Positions 21,010 through 30,468 are shown, counted from the stretch's first letter. The stretch: 64,000 bases of DNA from Candidatus Thioglobus sp. (GCA_028228555.1 JAOJBP010000001.1:186001-250000), one strand, 5' to 3'. Numbers and translations: made by a program. The notes: a model not told the origin generated them from the sequence alone.

Positions 21010-22614
21010 ATGCGTAGTCTTTTTAGATTTTTAAAAATTTCACGCGTATTAATGCGTTACCGACTGGACTCTTTAGTTCTTTCAACGCCTTTTCTCAAGA
21101 GTTTTAAGCCACTCTTATATTTAACGCCTTGGTATTATTTTCCAATTAAGAAATACTCAAGGGGTGAAAGAATCCGCTTGGCACTTGAAGCGCTAGGCCC
21201 TATTTATATTAAATTTGGGCAAACGCTATCCACTCGCCCCGACTTACTGCCTGAAGACATCAGCTTAGAGCTCAAAAAACTGCAAGACAGCTGTCCAGCC
21301 TTTAGTACGCCAAAAGCTAAGCTTATTATTGAAAAGGCCTTAGGTGGAAAAATTGAACAGCTTTTTAAAACATTTGATGACCAGCCTCTTGCCAGTGCCT
21401 CCATTGCGCAAGTTCATACGGCCACGACTTTAAATGGAAAGGAGGTAGTTGTTAAAGTTGTTCGCCCCGACATTGACAAGCTGATTGATCGTGACATTAA
21501 GCTGATGTACGCATTGGCAAAAATATTTAACAATCACCCTTTAGCCAAAAAAATACGACCAATAGAAGTGGTTGAAGAGTTCGAAGCTATTATTATTAAT
21601 GAGCTGGATATGCGCATTGAAGCAGATAATTGTGACAAAATTAGAGAAAATTTTGAGCACTCTGATCTACTATATATTCCAAAAGTTTATCATCATCTAA
21701 GTCGAACTAGTGTGCTCACAACTGAGCGCATCTATGGCACACCGGTTGGTGAAATTGAAACACTCAAGTCCAAAAATATTGACATGAAACGCTTGGCAGA
21801 AGAAGGTGTAATTATCTTCTTCACACAAGTGTTTAAACACAATTTTTTCCATGCTGATATGCATCCTGGTAATATTTTTGTTTCTGACACCGGCCAATAT
21901 ATTGGTGTAGATTTTGGCATCATGGGCTCATTACGCGAAGAAGATAAAGATTTTTTAGCAGATATATTTTTAGCTTTTTTTAATCAAGACTATCAAAAAG
22001 TAGCTCAGGTTTATATAGACTCTGGCTGGGTAGGGGTCAATACTGACGAAAAGGCTTTTGAAGCTGCCGTGCAAAAAATTTGCGATCCAATGTTTAATAA
22101 GCCATTGGGCGATATTTCTTTTGGACAGGTTTTATTAGATCTGATCCAAGAGGCCAAAAATTTTGACATCAAAGTTCAGCCGCAGCTGTTATTATTAGAC
22201 AAAACCCTACTTAATATTGAAGGTCTAGGCAGACAGCTCTATCCGCAACTTGACCTATGGTCAACTGCTAAACCATTTTTAGAAGATTTAATGAAAGAGA
22301 AATATAGCGTGAAAAATACCTTTGAAAAACTAAAAAAAGAAGCTCCCCAACTATTAAAAGATATTCCTGAACTACCTGCACTGACCATCAATGCGCTTAA
22401 GCAGCTCAATAAAATGAAGGACGTTAGCAAGCTTTATTCTCAACAAACTGAGCAAATTGTCACTCAATTGCAAAGCAATGCCAACCAACAAACTGCCGCC
22501 ATATTTGCCGGCTCGTTGCTAATATTATCAGGCGTGTTTGCAGTAAATACTTTATGGCTTGCCAGTAGCGTTAGCGCGTTCGTGGCCCTACTATTCTGGA
22601 TCAAATCTAGATAG
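21010..22614 (+). CDS. ubiB: Ubiquinone biosynthesis protein UbiB (ABC1/ADCK-type atypical kinase)
   Basis: 534 residues. Membrane-anchored atypical kinase/ATPase required for aerobic ubiquinone synthesis. The KxGQ motif appears in YIKFGQTLSTRPDLLP, the Ala-rich nucleotide loop is ASASIAQVHTA, the ion-pair Lys is in VVVKVVRP, and HADMHPGNIF with GVDFGIMG gives the catalytic and metal-binding segments. Two C-terminal membrane helices (about 495-532) anchor it. Last gene of the ubi set; a T-rich hairpin follows at 22689. Confidence 0.95.
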   Translation: MRSLFRFLKISRVLMRYRLDSLVLSTPFLKSFKPLLYLTPWYYFPIKKYSRGERIRLALEALGPIYIKFGQTLSTRPDLLPEDISLELKKLQDSCPAFSTPKAKLIIEKALGGKIEQLFKTFDDQPLASASIAQVHTATTLNGKEVVVKVVRPDIDKLIDRDIKLMYALAKIFNNHPLAKKIRPIEVVEEFEAIIINELDMRIEADNCDKIRENFEHSDLLYIPKVYHHLSRTSVLTTERIYGTPVGEIETLKSKNIDMKRLAEEGVIIFFTQVFKHNFFHADMHPGNIFVSDTGQYIGVDFGIMGSLREEDKDFLADIFLAFFNQDYQKVAQVYIDSGWVGVNTDEKAFEAAVQKICDPMFNKPLGDISFGQVLLDLIQEAKNFDIKVQPQLLLLDKTLLNIEGLGRQLYPQLDLWSTAKPFLEDLMKEKYSVKNTFEKLKKEAPQLLKDIPELPALTINALKQLNKMKDVSKLYSQQTEQIVTQLQSNANQQTAAIFAGSLLILSGVFAVNTLWLASSVSAFVALLFWIKSR

Positions 22615-22688
22615 TCTTTCAGGTGCACTGTATTTAGGGTAAAATTAATCCCTTGATATATTTGGTCGCAAAATATATGAACTAAGTC

Positions 22689-22714
22689 AACACCCTTATT
22701 ATGGTGTTTTTTTT
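22689..22714 (+). terminator. Terminator-like hairpin between ubiB and rplY
   Basis: AACACC (22689-22694) pairs with GGTGTT (22703-22708), followed by a run of T. It probably ends the ubi operon. Because it lies only 18 bases ahead of the rplY start, it could instead act as an attenuator in the rplY leader if the rplY promoter lies further upstream. Confidence 0.6.
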
Positions 22715-22732
22715 ATTTTACGGAGTATAAAC

Positions 22733-23407
22733 ATGAGTTTAACAATCAATGCAACAAAGCGCGAAGATCAAGGTAAAGGTGCGAGCCGCCGCCTACGTCA
22801 CGCAGAAAAAATCCCTGCAATTATTTATGGTGCGGGTAAAGCCCCAACCAATATCACCCTAAGTATTCACGAAATTACACACCTATTAGAAAATGAAGAG
22901 TCTTTTAACTCTGTATTAGATCTAATGGTTGGTAAGAAGAAAGAGGCGGTGATCATTAAAGACTTGCAACGTCATCCTGCAAAAAATCTTGTTACTCATG
23001 TTGACTTCTTGCGTATTAACTTAAAACAAGCGCTTGTCACCAATGTTCCTCTACACTTTCTTGGTTCTGATGAAAACGAAAGCGTTCGTCTTGGTGCTAT
23101 CCTTAATCAGTTTGTTACTTCTGTTGAAGTATCGTGCTTACCGGGCGACCTACCGACAGCAATTGACGTAGATGTTACTAACTTAGCGTTAGGTGATCAC
23201 ATCAGTCTAACCGGTTTAGTTATGCCTGAAGGCGTAACGCTAACAGCTCTAACACATGGCGATATCGAAGCTCATGACCAGAGTGTTGTTGCTGTTCAAG
23301 AGGCTAAGATTATGGCTGAAGTTGAAGATGATGCACCAGTTGCACCTGAAACTGAAGTAACTGGCCAAGATGCAGCTGATGTAGAAGAAGAGTCAGACTC
23401 TAAGTAA
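22733..23407 (+). CDS. rplY: Large ribosomal subunit protein bL25 (CTC form)
   Basis: 224 residues: an N-terminal L25 domain that binds 5S rRNA (KREDQGKGASRRLRHAEKIPAIIYG) plus the extra C-terminal CTC beta domain, so it is the long form rather than the 94-residue E. coli L25. The tail is strongly acidic (about 200-224, rich in Asp, Glu and Val). It heads the rplY-pth-ychF group that is conserved across gammaproteobacteria. The ribosome site ACGGAG is well placed. Confidence 0.96.
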   Translation: MSLTINATKREDQGKGASRRLRHAEKIPAIIYGAGKAPTNITLSIHEITHLLENEESFNSVLDLMVGKKKEAVIIKDLQRHPAKNLVTHVDFLRINLKQALVTNVPLHFLGSDENESVRLGAILNQFVTSVEVSCLPGDLPTAIDVDVTNLALGDHISLTGLVMPEGVTLTALTHGDIEAHDQSVVAVQEAKIMAEVEDDAPVAPETEVTGQDAADVEEESDSK

Positions 23408-23413
23408 ATAATT

Positions 23414-23986
23414 ATGGCAATAAAACTGATTGTTGGCCTGGGAAATCCAGGCAAGGATTATCAGTCGCATCGTCATAATGTTGGGTTTTGGTTTTGCGAT
23501 ATACTGGCCAAGTTATACTCAGCCACCTTCAAAAAGGAAGCTAAATTTTTCGGCGATGTGGCACAAGTCACCATCGCTGGTAGTGGCGTTCGTCTATTAA
23601 AACCTGGCACGTTCATGAACCGATCGGGCCAATCTATTCAAGCTTTAGCAAAGTTCTATCAGCTAGAGGCTGATGAAATGTTGGTTGTCCATGATGAGCT
23701 TGATTTAGATGCGGGTATTGCTAGACTTAAGGCTGAAGGTGGGCATGGTGGTCATAATGGTTTGCGTGATATTATTAAAGCACTGGATACCAAGGTTTTT
23801 TATCGATTACGTCTTGGTATTGGCCATCCTGGCAATAAGGAACAAGTGGCTGATTATGTTCTACATTCGCCAAATAAAAGTGAACTAGAGCATATTCAAA
23901 ATGCCATGATAGACTCGCTACAAGTCATTGAAGAGGTTGTGAAAGGCAATATAGATCAAGCCATGAAAAACTTACATACGAAATAA
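23414..23986 (+). CDS. pth: Peptidyl-tRNA hydrolase
   Basis: 190 residues. Cleaves peptidyl-tRNAs released from stalled ribosomes. The N-terminal block [20 protein letters not shown] contains the catalytic His; [20 protein letters not shown] and [12 protein letters not shown] are the remaining active-site blocks. Six bases separate it from rplY and it is followed by ychF, the standard order. Confidence 0.97.
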   Translation: MAIKLIVGLGNPGKDYQSHRHNVGFWFCDILAKLYSATFKKEAKFFGDVAQVTIAGSGVRLLKPGTFMNRSGQSIQALAKFYQLEADEMLVVHDELDLDAGIARLKAEGGHGGHNGLRDIIKALDTKVFYRLRLGIGHPGNKEQVADYVLHSPNKSELEHIQNAMIDSLQVIEEVVKGNIDQAMKNLHTK

Positions 23987-24020
23987 TAAGTACAGCTCAA
24001 TGGAGCTAAAAGGAGAAAAG

Positions 24021-25112
24021 ATGGGATTTAAATGTGGTATTGTTGGGCTGCCTAATGTAGGGAAGTCAACCCTATTTAATGCGCTAACCCAGGCTGGAAT
24101 CGCCTCAGAAAACTACCCTTTTTGTACCATTGAGCCTAATGTTGGTATCGTACCAATCAATGATAAGCGTCTTAATGAGTTGGCGAAGATTGTTAACCCT
24201 CAAAAAATTCTACCAACAACGATGGAGTTTGTCGACATTGCCGGCTTAGTAGAAGGTGCGTCTAAGGGTGAAGGACTGGGCAACCAGTTTTTAACCAATA
24301 TCCGTGAAACCGATGCAATCGTTCACGTGGTTCGTTGCTTTGAAAATGACGATATTATCCATGTTGCCGGTAAAATATCGCCCTTAGATGACATCGAGAT
24401 TATAAATACAGAGCTTATCCTTGCGGATCTAGCTGTCGTAGAAAAACTCTTACATAAAGCGCTTAAAAATACTAAATCTGGTCAACAAGATGGTATTCCA
24501 TTGAAGGAATTATTAGAAAAAATATTGCCTGTATTGGAAGCCGGACAAAGCGCAAGAAGCCTCGAATTTGATGAAGAAGAGCTAAAGCTTCTCCGCGGAT
24601 TTCAACTACTCACTATCAAGCCAGTTCTTTATATGGCCAATGTTAGTGAGGAGGGTTTTGAGAATAATCCACTTTTGGATGTGGTTGATGAATTTGCAAA
24701 ATCTGAAAGCGCTCAAGTTGTCGCTATATGCGCTGATATTGAGGCTGAAATTTCAGAGTTAGATGCAGATGAAAAACAAGATTTCCTAGATGAAATGGGC
24801 CAAACAGAAGCGGGCCTTGATCGTCTAATTAGAGCAGGATACTCCCTACTTGGGTTGCAAACCTACTTTACGGCAGGTGTTCAAGAGGTTCGTGCCTGGA
24901 CTATTAATATTGGCGATAGCGCGCCGCAAGCAGCTGGAAAAATCCATGGAGATTTTGAAAAGGGTTTTATTCGAGCTGAAACTATTGCCTATGATGACTT
25001 TATTGAGTTCGGTGGCGAGAAAGGCGCCAAAGAAGCTGGAAAACTGCGCTCTGAAGGTAAGGAATATATCGTCCAAGATGGCGATGTGGTACACTTCTTG
25101 TTTAATGTTTAA
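24021..25112 (+). CDS. ychF: Ribosome-binding ATPase YchF
   Basis: 363 residues from the ATG at 24021, matching the E. coli length; the upstream ATG at 24000 would place the ribosome site (AAAGGAG) inside the gene. OBG-family P-loop protein that prefers ATP and binds the 70S ribosome. G1 is GLPNVGKST, the DxxG motif is [18 protein letters not shown], and a helical insertion (about 130-200) is followed by a C-terminal TGS domain ending in [17 protein letters not shown]. Part of rplY-pth-ychF. Confidence 0.96.
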   Translation: MGFKCGIVGLPNVGKSTLFNALTQAGIASENYPFCTIEPNVGIVPINDKRLNELAKIVNPQKILPTTMEFVDIAGLVEGASKGEGLGNQFLTNIRETDAIVHVVRCFENDDIIHVAGKISPLDDIEIINTELILADLAVVEKLLHKALKNTKSGQQDGIPLKELLEKILPVLEAGQSARSLEFDEEELKLLRGFQLLTIKPVLYMANVSEEGFENNPLLDVVDEFAKSESAQVVAICADIEAEISELDADEKQDFLDEMGQTEAGLDRLIRAGYSLLGLQTYFTAGVQEVRAWTINIGDSAPQAAGKIHGDFEKGFIRAETIAYDDFIEFGGEKGAKEAGKLRSEGKEYIVQDGDVVHFLFNV

Positions 25113-25138
25113 CCCTAATATTTAAGGTTTACTCCAAA

Positions 25139-26680
25139 ATGATGAAATCCAAAAAAGACACCAAAATCTTATTAATTTTAGACGGCTGGGGGCATTCTGA
25201 AATTATTGAAAATAATGCCATTGCTCAGGCAAAAACACCAGTTTATGATCGCCTTAATAAAGACTTCCAACATTCTTTAATTCTAACCAGTGGGGAACAG
25301 GTGGGGCTGCCTGGCGAGCAAATGGGCAACTCAGAAGTGGGCCACCTTAATCTGGGTGCAGGTCGAGTTGTTAAGCAGGACTTCACTCGTATTCAGAATG
25401 AAATCCAAAATGGTGATTTCTTTAGAAACCCAACACTAAGAAACTCTCTTGAATATGCCAATGAAAACAATAAGGCTGTTCATATTATGGGCTTATTGTC
25501 TGATGGTGGCGTGCATTCTCATGAAGACCAGTTGCATGGCATGCTAGAGATGACAAAAAAATATGACTGTCAAGATGTATATTTACATATTTTTACTGAC
25601 GGTAGAGATTGCTTTCAAAAAAGCGCCAAAGAGTATATTCAAAAATTAGAAGACAAAATTGTCGAACTAGGTGTTGGCGAGATTGCAACTATTATTGGGC
25701 GCTATTTTTCTATGGATAGAGACAATCGCTGGTCACGCATACGCTGTGCCTATGAGCTTATCTCAAAAGGAAAGTCTAACTTCTTAGCCAAAACAGCTAT
25801 GGATGCAGTTGATCAGGCTTATGAGCGTGGTGAAACTGATGAATTTATTCAGTCAACTGTTATCAATGCACCAACTAAAATCAACGAAGGCGATGTTCTA
25901 ATTTTCATGAACTATCGCGCCGATCGTGCACGCCAAATTACCCAAGCCTTTACAGATGAGAATTTCCAAGGATTTTCACGTGGAACATTTGTGTCCAATC
26001 AATTTGTCTGTCTAACTGAATACAAGAAAGACTTCAACTTACCAGTTGCCTATCCCTCCTCCAAACTCAACAATGTACTTGGAGAATATTTAGCCGACCT
26101 AGGTATGACACAGCTAAGAATAGCCGAAACTGAAAAATATGCACATGTCACCTTCTTTTTAAATGGTGGAATAGAGCGTCCATTTAATGGTGAAGATCGT
26201 GTTTTAATACCTTCTCCAGAAGTTGCAACCTATGACCTTCAGCCAGAAATGAGTGCTTTTGAGTTAACCGATGCGCTGGTTGAAAATATTGAAAGTCAAA
26301 AGTATGACTTAATTATTTGCAACTTTGCCAATACCGACATGGTTGGCCATTCAGGAATGCTGGATGCCGCCATTAAAGCAGTTGAAGCGGTCGACACTTG
26401 CTTGGGCATTATTTATCAAGCAGTTAAAAATATCGACGGTGAAATGTTGATCACAGCTGATCATGGCAATGTCGAGCAGATGTCAGACCCAGAAACAAGT
26501 GAAGTGCATACCGCCCATACTAATAACCCGGTACCATTAATATTTATCAGCTCTAGACAAGCGAAAATAGCTAAACCTTGCAATGGTGCGCTGTCTGATA
26601 TTGCGCCAACTTTATTAGCCATGATGGGCGTTGATCAGCCAAGTGAAATGACTGGCAAAAGCTTATTAACCTTTAAGTAA
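25139..26680 (+). CDS. gpmI: 2,3-bisphosphoglycerate-independent phosphoglycerate mutase
   Basis: 513 residues, the usual size. Interconverts 3- and 2-phosphoglycerate using two Mn2+ ions and a phosphoserine. The opening LLILDGWGHSE gives the metal-binding Asp; GEQMGNSEVGHLNLGAGR gives the catalytic Ser; NYRADRAR binds substrate; TADHGNVEQM and HTAHTNNPVP give the second metal site. The start may be the first or second ATG (25139 or 25142). It supplies lower glycolysis from Calvin-cycle 3-phosphoglycerate. Confidence 0.96.
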   Translation: MMKSKKDTKILLILDGWGHSEIIENNAIAQAKTPVYDRLNKDFQHSLILTSGEQVGLPGEQMGNSEVGHLNLGAGRVVKQDFTRIQNEIQNGDFFRNPTLRNSLEYANENNKAVHIMGLLSDGGVHSHEDQLHGMLEMTKKYDCQDVYLHIFTDGRDCFQKSAKEYIQKLEDKIVELGVGEIATIIGRYFSMDRDNRWSRIRCAYELISKGKSNFLAKTAMDAVDQAYERGETDEFIQSTVINAPTKINEGDVLIFMNYRADRARQITQAFTDENFQGFSRGTFVSNQFVCLTEYKKDFNLPVAYPSSKLNNVLGEYLADLGMTQLRIAETEKYAHVTFFLNGGIERPFNGEDRVLIPSPEVATYDLQPEMSAFELTDALVENIESQKYDLIICNFANTDMVGHSGMLDAAIKAVEAVDTCLGIIYQAVKNIDGEMLITADHGNVEQMSDPETSEVHTAHTNNPVPLIFISSRQAKIAKPCNGALSDIAPTLLAMMGVDQPSEMTGKSLLTFK

Positions 26681-26716
26681 AATAAACGACATATAATAAA
26701 TAATTTAGGAGAAGAC

Positions 26717-27391
26717 ATGAAACAAGAAAATTTTATTGCACCATCGATTTTAGCGGCGGACTTTGCCAAACTGGGTGAGGAAGTTGACAACGTATTACGT
26801 GATGGCGCTGACATTGTTCATTTTGACGTAATGGACAATCATTATGTGCCAAACTTAACGATCGGCCCATTAGTTTGTGAAGCGCTTAGAAATCATGGTG
26901 TGACTGCGCCGATTGATGTTCATTTGATGGTTAAACCTGTTGACAGACTAATCCCTGATTTTGTTGCTGCTGGTGCATCATATATTACTTTCCATCCCGA
27001 GGCTTCGGAGCATATTGATAGAACTTTAGCCATGATTAAAGAAAGTGGCTGTAAAGCAGGCCTGGTATTCAATCCAGCAACACCGCTTCATGTTTTAGAA
27101 AATGTAATGGATAAGCTAGATATGATCCTTCTGATGTCTGTTAATCCAGGTTTTGGTGGCCAGTCTTTCATTCCTCATACATTAGAAAAATGTCGCCAAG
27201 TTCGCAAACTAATTGATGCAAGCGGCAAGGACATTCGTTTAGAAGTTGATGGTGGCGTTAAGATTGACAACATTCGTGAAGTTGCAGAAGCTGGTGCAGA
27301 CACTTTTGTGGCAGGATCGGCAATCTTTAGCACCGATAATTATAAAACGACTATCGATGCGATGCGTGCAGAGCTTGCTAAGGCAAAATAG
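26717..27391 (+). CDS. rpe: Ribulose-phosphate 3-epimerase
   Basis: 224 residues, TIM barrel. Interconverts ribulose-5-phosphate and xylulose-5-phosphate, needed both in the pentose-phosphate pathway and for ribulose regeneration in the Calvin cycle, consistent with prkB at 45015. Landmarks: [34 protein letters not shown] (metal-binding Asp and His), [22 protein letters not shown] and LEVDGGVK. A strong ribosome site (AGGAGA) precedes it. It lies 36 bases after gpmI, possibly in the same transcript. Confidence 0.96.
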   Translation: MKQENFIAPSILAADFAKLGEEVDNVLRDGADIVHFDVMDNHYVPNLTIGPLVCEALRNHGVTAPIDVHLMVKPVDRLIPDFVAAGASYITFHPEASEHIDRTLAMIKESGCKAGLVFNPATPLHVLENVMDKLDMILLMSVNPGFGGQSFIPHTLEKCRQVRKLIDASGKDIRLEVDGGVKIDNIREVAEAGADTFVAGSAIFSTDNYKTTIDAMRAELAKAK

Positions 27392-27414
27392 CTACATTGT
27401 TATCGTCTAAGCGC

Positions 27415-27443
27415 TTGATACATCAGTGTTAATTCGGTATAAT
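27415..27443 (+). promoter_or_regulatory. Sigma70-type promoter of rpsB-tsf
   Basis: TTGATA at 27415-27420 and TATAAT at 27438-27443 with a 17-base spacer. Predicted transcription start near 27450 gives an rpsB leader of about 208 bases, much longer than needed for translation. Confidence 0.7.
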
Positions 27444-27449
27444 TGTTTT

Positions 27450-27657
27450 TTTAAGATTTTACTTGGGCGTTTAAAACACTCAAAAAAAATCTAAAGTTGA
27501 GTTAGGCGCTTGTAAATGCAAGCGCCTAACTCGTTTTAATGTATCACACAGCTCGACATAGTAATCAGGGTGCCCCTAAAAAAGGGGTTGATTATTAGAA
27601 GTTGTGGAAGGGAGCGTTATAAAAAATCGCTCTATTAACCCCCACGGAGAAATAAAA
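27450..27657 (+). promoter_or_regulatory. Structured rpsB leader, candidate S2 autoregulatory element
   Basis: The leader between the predicted start site and rpsB has three clear pairings. There is a perfect 14-bp stem (27499-27512 with 27519-27532, 6-base loop). A C4/G4 hairpin (27573-27576 with 27584-27587) is flanked by TAATCA and TGATTA, and a GAGCG/CGCTC hairpin (27612-27616 with 27628-27632) lies close to the ribosome site ACGGAGA. In gammaproteobacteria rpsB leaders are known to be structured and to mediate feedback by S2. The first stem could alternatively be a terminator of rpe, but its T tract is weak and it lies downstream of the rpsB promoter. Confidence 0.5.
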
Positions 27658-28608
27658 ATGGCAAAAACGTCAATGAAAAAAATGCTTGAAGCAGGTGTAC
27701 ACTTTGGTCACCGCTCACGCTTCTGGCATCCAAAAATGGATCAATACATCTACGGTACTCGTAACGGTGTGCATATTATCAACTTAGAGAAAACATTACC
27801 TCTATTTAACGATGTTCTTAATTTCGCGTCTAAAACTGCAGCTGCTGGCCGTTCAATTCTTTTTGTCGGCACTAAGCGCGCAGCTGGTGACATCATGAAG
27901 GAAGAAGCAATTCGTTGTGGAATGCCTTATGTGAATCACCGTTGGTTAGGTGGCATGATGACAAACTACAAAACTATCAAGGCATCTATTAAACGTCTAA
28001 AAGATCTTGAGTTTTTAGCAGAAGAAAATTTCTCACAGTTTGGTAAGAAAGAGGCACTAATGATGACTCGTGAAATGACTAAGCTAGAACGTAGTCTTGG
28101 CGGTATTAAAGATCTTGGCGGCATTCCTGATGTTGTATTCGTGGTCGATATTGGTCATGAAAAGAACGCTATTGCTGAATCTAAAAAATTAGGCCTTCCG
28201 GTTATTGGTATCGTCGATACAAACTATAACCCAGAAGGTATCGATTACGTTGTACCTGGTAACGATGACTCTATCAGAGCAATTGGTTTCTACGCAAGAG
28301 AAATCGCTAATGCTGTGCTAGAAGCAAAAGCAGCAGCTGGTACGCAAATTAAAAAGAAAGCGCCGGCTAAAAAAGCTGAAAAGCCCGTTGCATCTGAAAC
28401 TAAAGTAGAGGCTAAGGTTGAAGCTAAGCTAGCTGCTAAAAAAGCTGAAACACCGGTAGCTGCAAAAGCTAAAGCTGAGACGCCAGTTGTAGCAGAGGCA
28501 AACCTTAATGATATGCTGAAAGCAGAATTAGTAGCACTTGCTAAAGAAAAAGGCATTGAAATCGCTAGCAAAGACACAAAAGCAGATATTATTGCAAAGC
28601 TTGCGTAA
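27658..28608 (+). CDS. rpsB: Small ribosomal subunit protein uS2 with long C-terminal extension
   Basis: 316 residues from the ATG at 27658 (ribosome site ACGGAGA), against about 241 in E. coli. The core (1 to about 227) is a normal S2: [53 protein letters not shown]. It is followed by an Ala/Lys/Pro/Glu-rich linker (about 231-281) with repeating AKKAE-, AKVEAK- and AETPV-like units. A final segment (282-316, with [19 protein letters not shown] and [12 protein letters not shown]) resembles a small SAP/HeH-type helix-extended-helix fold. Such a fold usually binds nucleic acids. Confidence 0.95.
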   Translation: MAKTSMKKMLEAGVHFGHRSRFWHPKMDQYIYGTRNGVHIINLEKTLPLFNDVLNFASKTAAAGRSILFVGTKRAAGDIMKEEAIRCGMPYVNHRWLGGMMTNYKTIKASIKRLKDLEFLAEENFSQFGKKEALMMTREMTKLERSLGGIKDLGGIPDVVFVVDIGHEKNAIAESKKLGLPVIGIVDTNYNPEGIDYVVPGNDDSIRAIGFYAREIANAVLEAKAAAGTQIKKKAPAKKAEKPVASETKVEAKVEAKLAAKKAETPVAAKAKAETPVVAEANLNDMLKAELVALAKEKGIEIASKDTKADIIAKLA

Positions 28609-28662
28609 CTCACAAAATACCCGCCCCTTTGCTTGGGGTGACAATATACATAGGAGATAATT

Positions 28663-29541
28663 ATGGCAATTACGGCTGCTTTAGTTAAAGATCTAAGAGA
28701 AAGAACCGGTGCAGGCATGATGGACTGCAAAAGAGCATTGACTGAAACCAATGGTGACATGGAGGCGGCAATCGACTTGATGCGAACTTCTGGTGCAGCA
28801 AAAGCTGCAAAAAAATCAGGCCGTGTTGCTGCTGAAGGTTTAGTTAAAGTTAATATTAGCGATGACAATAAAACAGCAACTATTTTAGAGGTTAACTCTG
28901 AAACTGATTTTGTAACTAAGGGTGATGATTTTATTAACTTCGTCAATACGCTTGGTGAGTTAGCACTTAAAACAAAACCTGCAGACATTGAAGAGTTCTT
29001 AAATCAAGCCCTAGACAACGGCGATTCACTTGACAAAGCTCGTGAAGACATCGTAGCCAAAGTGGGTGAGAATGTTTCAATCAGACGTGTTACAACTGTA
29101 ACAGTTGACTCTGGTGTAATCGGTGCCTACAAGCATGGTGAGCGCATTGCAGTATTAGCTGTTCTAGAAGGTGGCGATGAGGCATTAGCAAAAGATATTG
29201 CAATGCATGTTGCTGCTACACGCCCTGAATGTGTTACTGAAGATCAGCTAGATGGTGCTCTACTAGAAAGAGAAAAAGCAATTTTTGTTGAACAAGCGCG
29301 TGAATCTGGCAAGCCAGACAACATCATTGAAAAAATGATTGGCGGACGCATGAAGAAGTTCGTTAATGAGGTGACTCTTTATGGTCAAGCATTTGTTAAG
29401 GATCCTGACACAACGGTAGGAGCTCTTGCGAAAGCAAACAATGCAGAAGTTGTTTCTTTTATCCGATACGAGGTTGGTGAAGGTATCGAGAAAAAAGAAG
29501 AGAACTTTGCAGATGAAGTTGCTGCTCAAATGAAAGGTTAA
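28663..29541 (+). CDS. tsf: Translation elongation factor Ts
   Basis: 292 residues. Guanine nucleotide exchange factor for EF-Tu. The UBA-like N-terminus is ALVKDLRERTGAGMMDCKRAL, the EF-Tu contact segment is NSETDFV, and the C-terminus has TVGALAKANNAEVVSFIRYEVGEGIEK. It lies downstream of rpsB in the universal rpsB-tsf order with a 54-base gap and its own AGGAGA ribosome site. A strong terminator follows at 29561. Confidence 0.97.
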   Translation: MAITAALVKDLRERTGAGMMDCKRALTETNGDMEAAIDLMRTSGAAKAAKKSGRVAAEGLVKVNISDDNKTATILEVNSETDFVTKGDDFINFVNTLGELALKTKPADIEEFLNQALDNGDSLDKAREDIVAKVGENVSIRRVTTVTVDSGVIGAYKHGERIAVLAVLEGGDEALAKDIAMHVAATRPECVTEDQLDGALLEREKAIFVEQARESGKPDNIIEKMIGGRMKKFVNEVTLYGQAFVKDPDTTVGALAKANNAEVVSFIRYEVGEGIEKKEENFADEVAAQMKG

Positions 29542-29560
29542 CCTCTTTCATTAAGTTACT

Positions 29561-29588
29561 AAAAAAGGCGCTCTCGGCGCCTTTTTTA
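29561..29588 (+). terminator. Rho-independent terminator of rpsB-tsf
   Basis: A-run, then GGCGC (29567-29571) and GCGCC (29577-29581) around a 5-base loop, then T6 (29582-29587). The flanking A and T runs extend the stem to 11 bp and would work on both strands. Confidence 0.92.
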
Positions 29589-29778
29589 ATGTCTTTAATA
29601 AAAGCACACCCATCAGAAACATTCTCTTGTAGGTATAACTTACTGCCGACTATAAAATCTGATTAATTACACTCTTCCTTAATAAAAGACACTATAAGGC
29701 ACTGCATTCTTCTATTGCTAACTCTTTGCCATAGCTGGTTAATTATCAGTTGTTCATCTACAGCTTTTAGCAGACGAA

Positions 29779-29804
29779 AAAAAACCACTCCGAAGAGTGG
29801 CTTT
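29779..29804 (-). terminator. Rho-independent terminator of the repeat-protein gene
   Basis: On the minus strand GCCACTC, a TTCG tetraloop and GAGTGG are followed by a run of eight T (stem at 29785-29790 with 29795-29800). It lies about 50 bases after the stop codon of the gene at 29852. The tetraloop makes it unusually stable. Confidence 0.88.
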
Positions 29805-29851
29805 TAACAAAAAGCGCAAGAGCTAGCTCAGGCGCTTAACGTGACTACTAA

Positions 29852-30379
29852 TTACATTGCAGGAGCAGTAGGAGTAGTTTCACGTGAGTCTACAACAGAG
29901 CTAGACTTAGCGTCTGCGAAACCTTTAGCGTATGCATCAGCTTGAGCCTTAGCAAAAGCGTCAGCTTGACCTTTAGCGTATGCATCAGCAACACCTTTAG
30001 CGTTAGCGTCAGCAACACCAGCAAACTTACCATCTGTAGTAGCGTTAGAAACGTTCTTAGTTGTGTTCTTGTTGTTGTAATGGAAGCCCCAATCAGAATC
30101 GTTGTTCATGTCGTTGTTGTTAGCGAAAGGACCAAAGTTTTGAGCGCCATTGAAAGGACCCATGTTTGAACCACCGTTGAAAGGACCCATGTTTTGTCCA
30201 CCAGTAAATGGACCCATGTTAGAACCTGAGTTCATAGGACCGAAGTTAGAACCACCGTCAAAAGGACCCCAGTTAGACATGCCGTTACCGTTAGTCCAAC
30301 CGTTGTTGTTGTTGTTACCAAAAAAAGCTGAAGCTGAAGTAGCTGCTACTAAAGTAGTAATTGCGATAATTTTTTTCAT
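29852..30379 (-). CDS. Secreted repeat protein, candidate sulfur-globule-type protein
   Basis: 175 residues with a Sec signal peptide (about 1-18, ending SASA, then FFGNNNNNGW). No Cys. The mature protein has three parts: an Asn/Gly-rich start; six 9-residue repeats of the form GP[FM]-x5-N-[MF] (38-91, e.g. GPFNGGSNM); and five 8-residue repeats KGxADA[YF]A (120-159). The tail ends PTAPAM. Small, secreted, Gly/Asn/aromatic repeat proteins are the hallmark of the envelope of periplasmic sulfur globules, and proteins of this look occur in sulfur-oxidising gammaproteobacteria; I infer that role. A structural surface or matrix protein is the alternative. Its consensus promoter, 5' hairpin, AGGAG site and strong terminator suggest very high expression. 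Confidence 0.6.
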   Translation of the reverse strand: MKKIIAITTLVAATSASAFFGNNNNNGWTNGNGMSNWGPFDGGSNFGPMNSGSNMGPFTGGQNMGPFNGGSNMGPFNGAQNFGPFANNNDMNNDSDWGFHYNNKNTTKNVSNATTDGKFAGVADANAKGVADAYAKGQADAFAKAQADAYAKGFADAKSSSVVDSRETTPTAPAM

Positions 30380-30412
30380 GTTAATCTCCTAGATTATGTT
30401 TTAAATTTTTGA

Positions 30413-30432
30413 CTCACTCATTATTGAGTAAG
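30413..30432 (-). promoter_or_regulatory. Stable hairpin in the 5' leader of the repeat-protein gene
   Basis: CTTACTCA (30432-30425) and TGAGTGAG (30420-30413) on the minus strand form an 8-bp stem with a 4-base loop (one wobble pair). It lies about 35 bases upstream of the start codon and well clear of the AGGAG ribosome site. Such 5' stems commonly protect abundant mRNAs from decay. Confidence 0.5.
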
Positions 30433-30468
30433 TTTTAAGTACTGAGCTAGTTACCCTGTATGGGGAAT

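Larger units (their letters stand above)
29542..29851. other. Intergenic stretch between tsf and a convergent gene
   Basis: 310 bases between two convergent genes. It holds the tsf terminator near its left end and the terminator of the minus-strand repeat-protein gene near its right end. In the roughly 190 bases between them I see no gene, tRNA, repeat or clear promoter. The only open frames there are under 30 codons and have no ribosome site. Confidence 0.6.

Noticed and set aside
28290-28988. 232-codon open frame antisense to the rpsB end and tsf start
   Set aside because: It mirrors the Ala/Lys-rich coding of rpsB and spans the gap between two certain genes; composition is low-complexity Ala/Ser and there is no ribosome site.
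29600-29775. Possible coding remnant on either strand between the two terminators
   Set aside because: Frames are under 30 codons with in-frame stops and no recognisable motif.
30087-30300. Regularly spaced 27-base direct repeats that might suggest a CRISPR array
   Set aside because: The repeats are in frame and encode the 9-residue GPF repeats of the secreted protein; there are no spacers and no cas genes.
30150-30392. 80-codon Pro-rich plus-strand frame
   Set aside because: Antisense shadow of the GPF repeat coding sequence.
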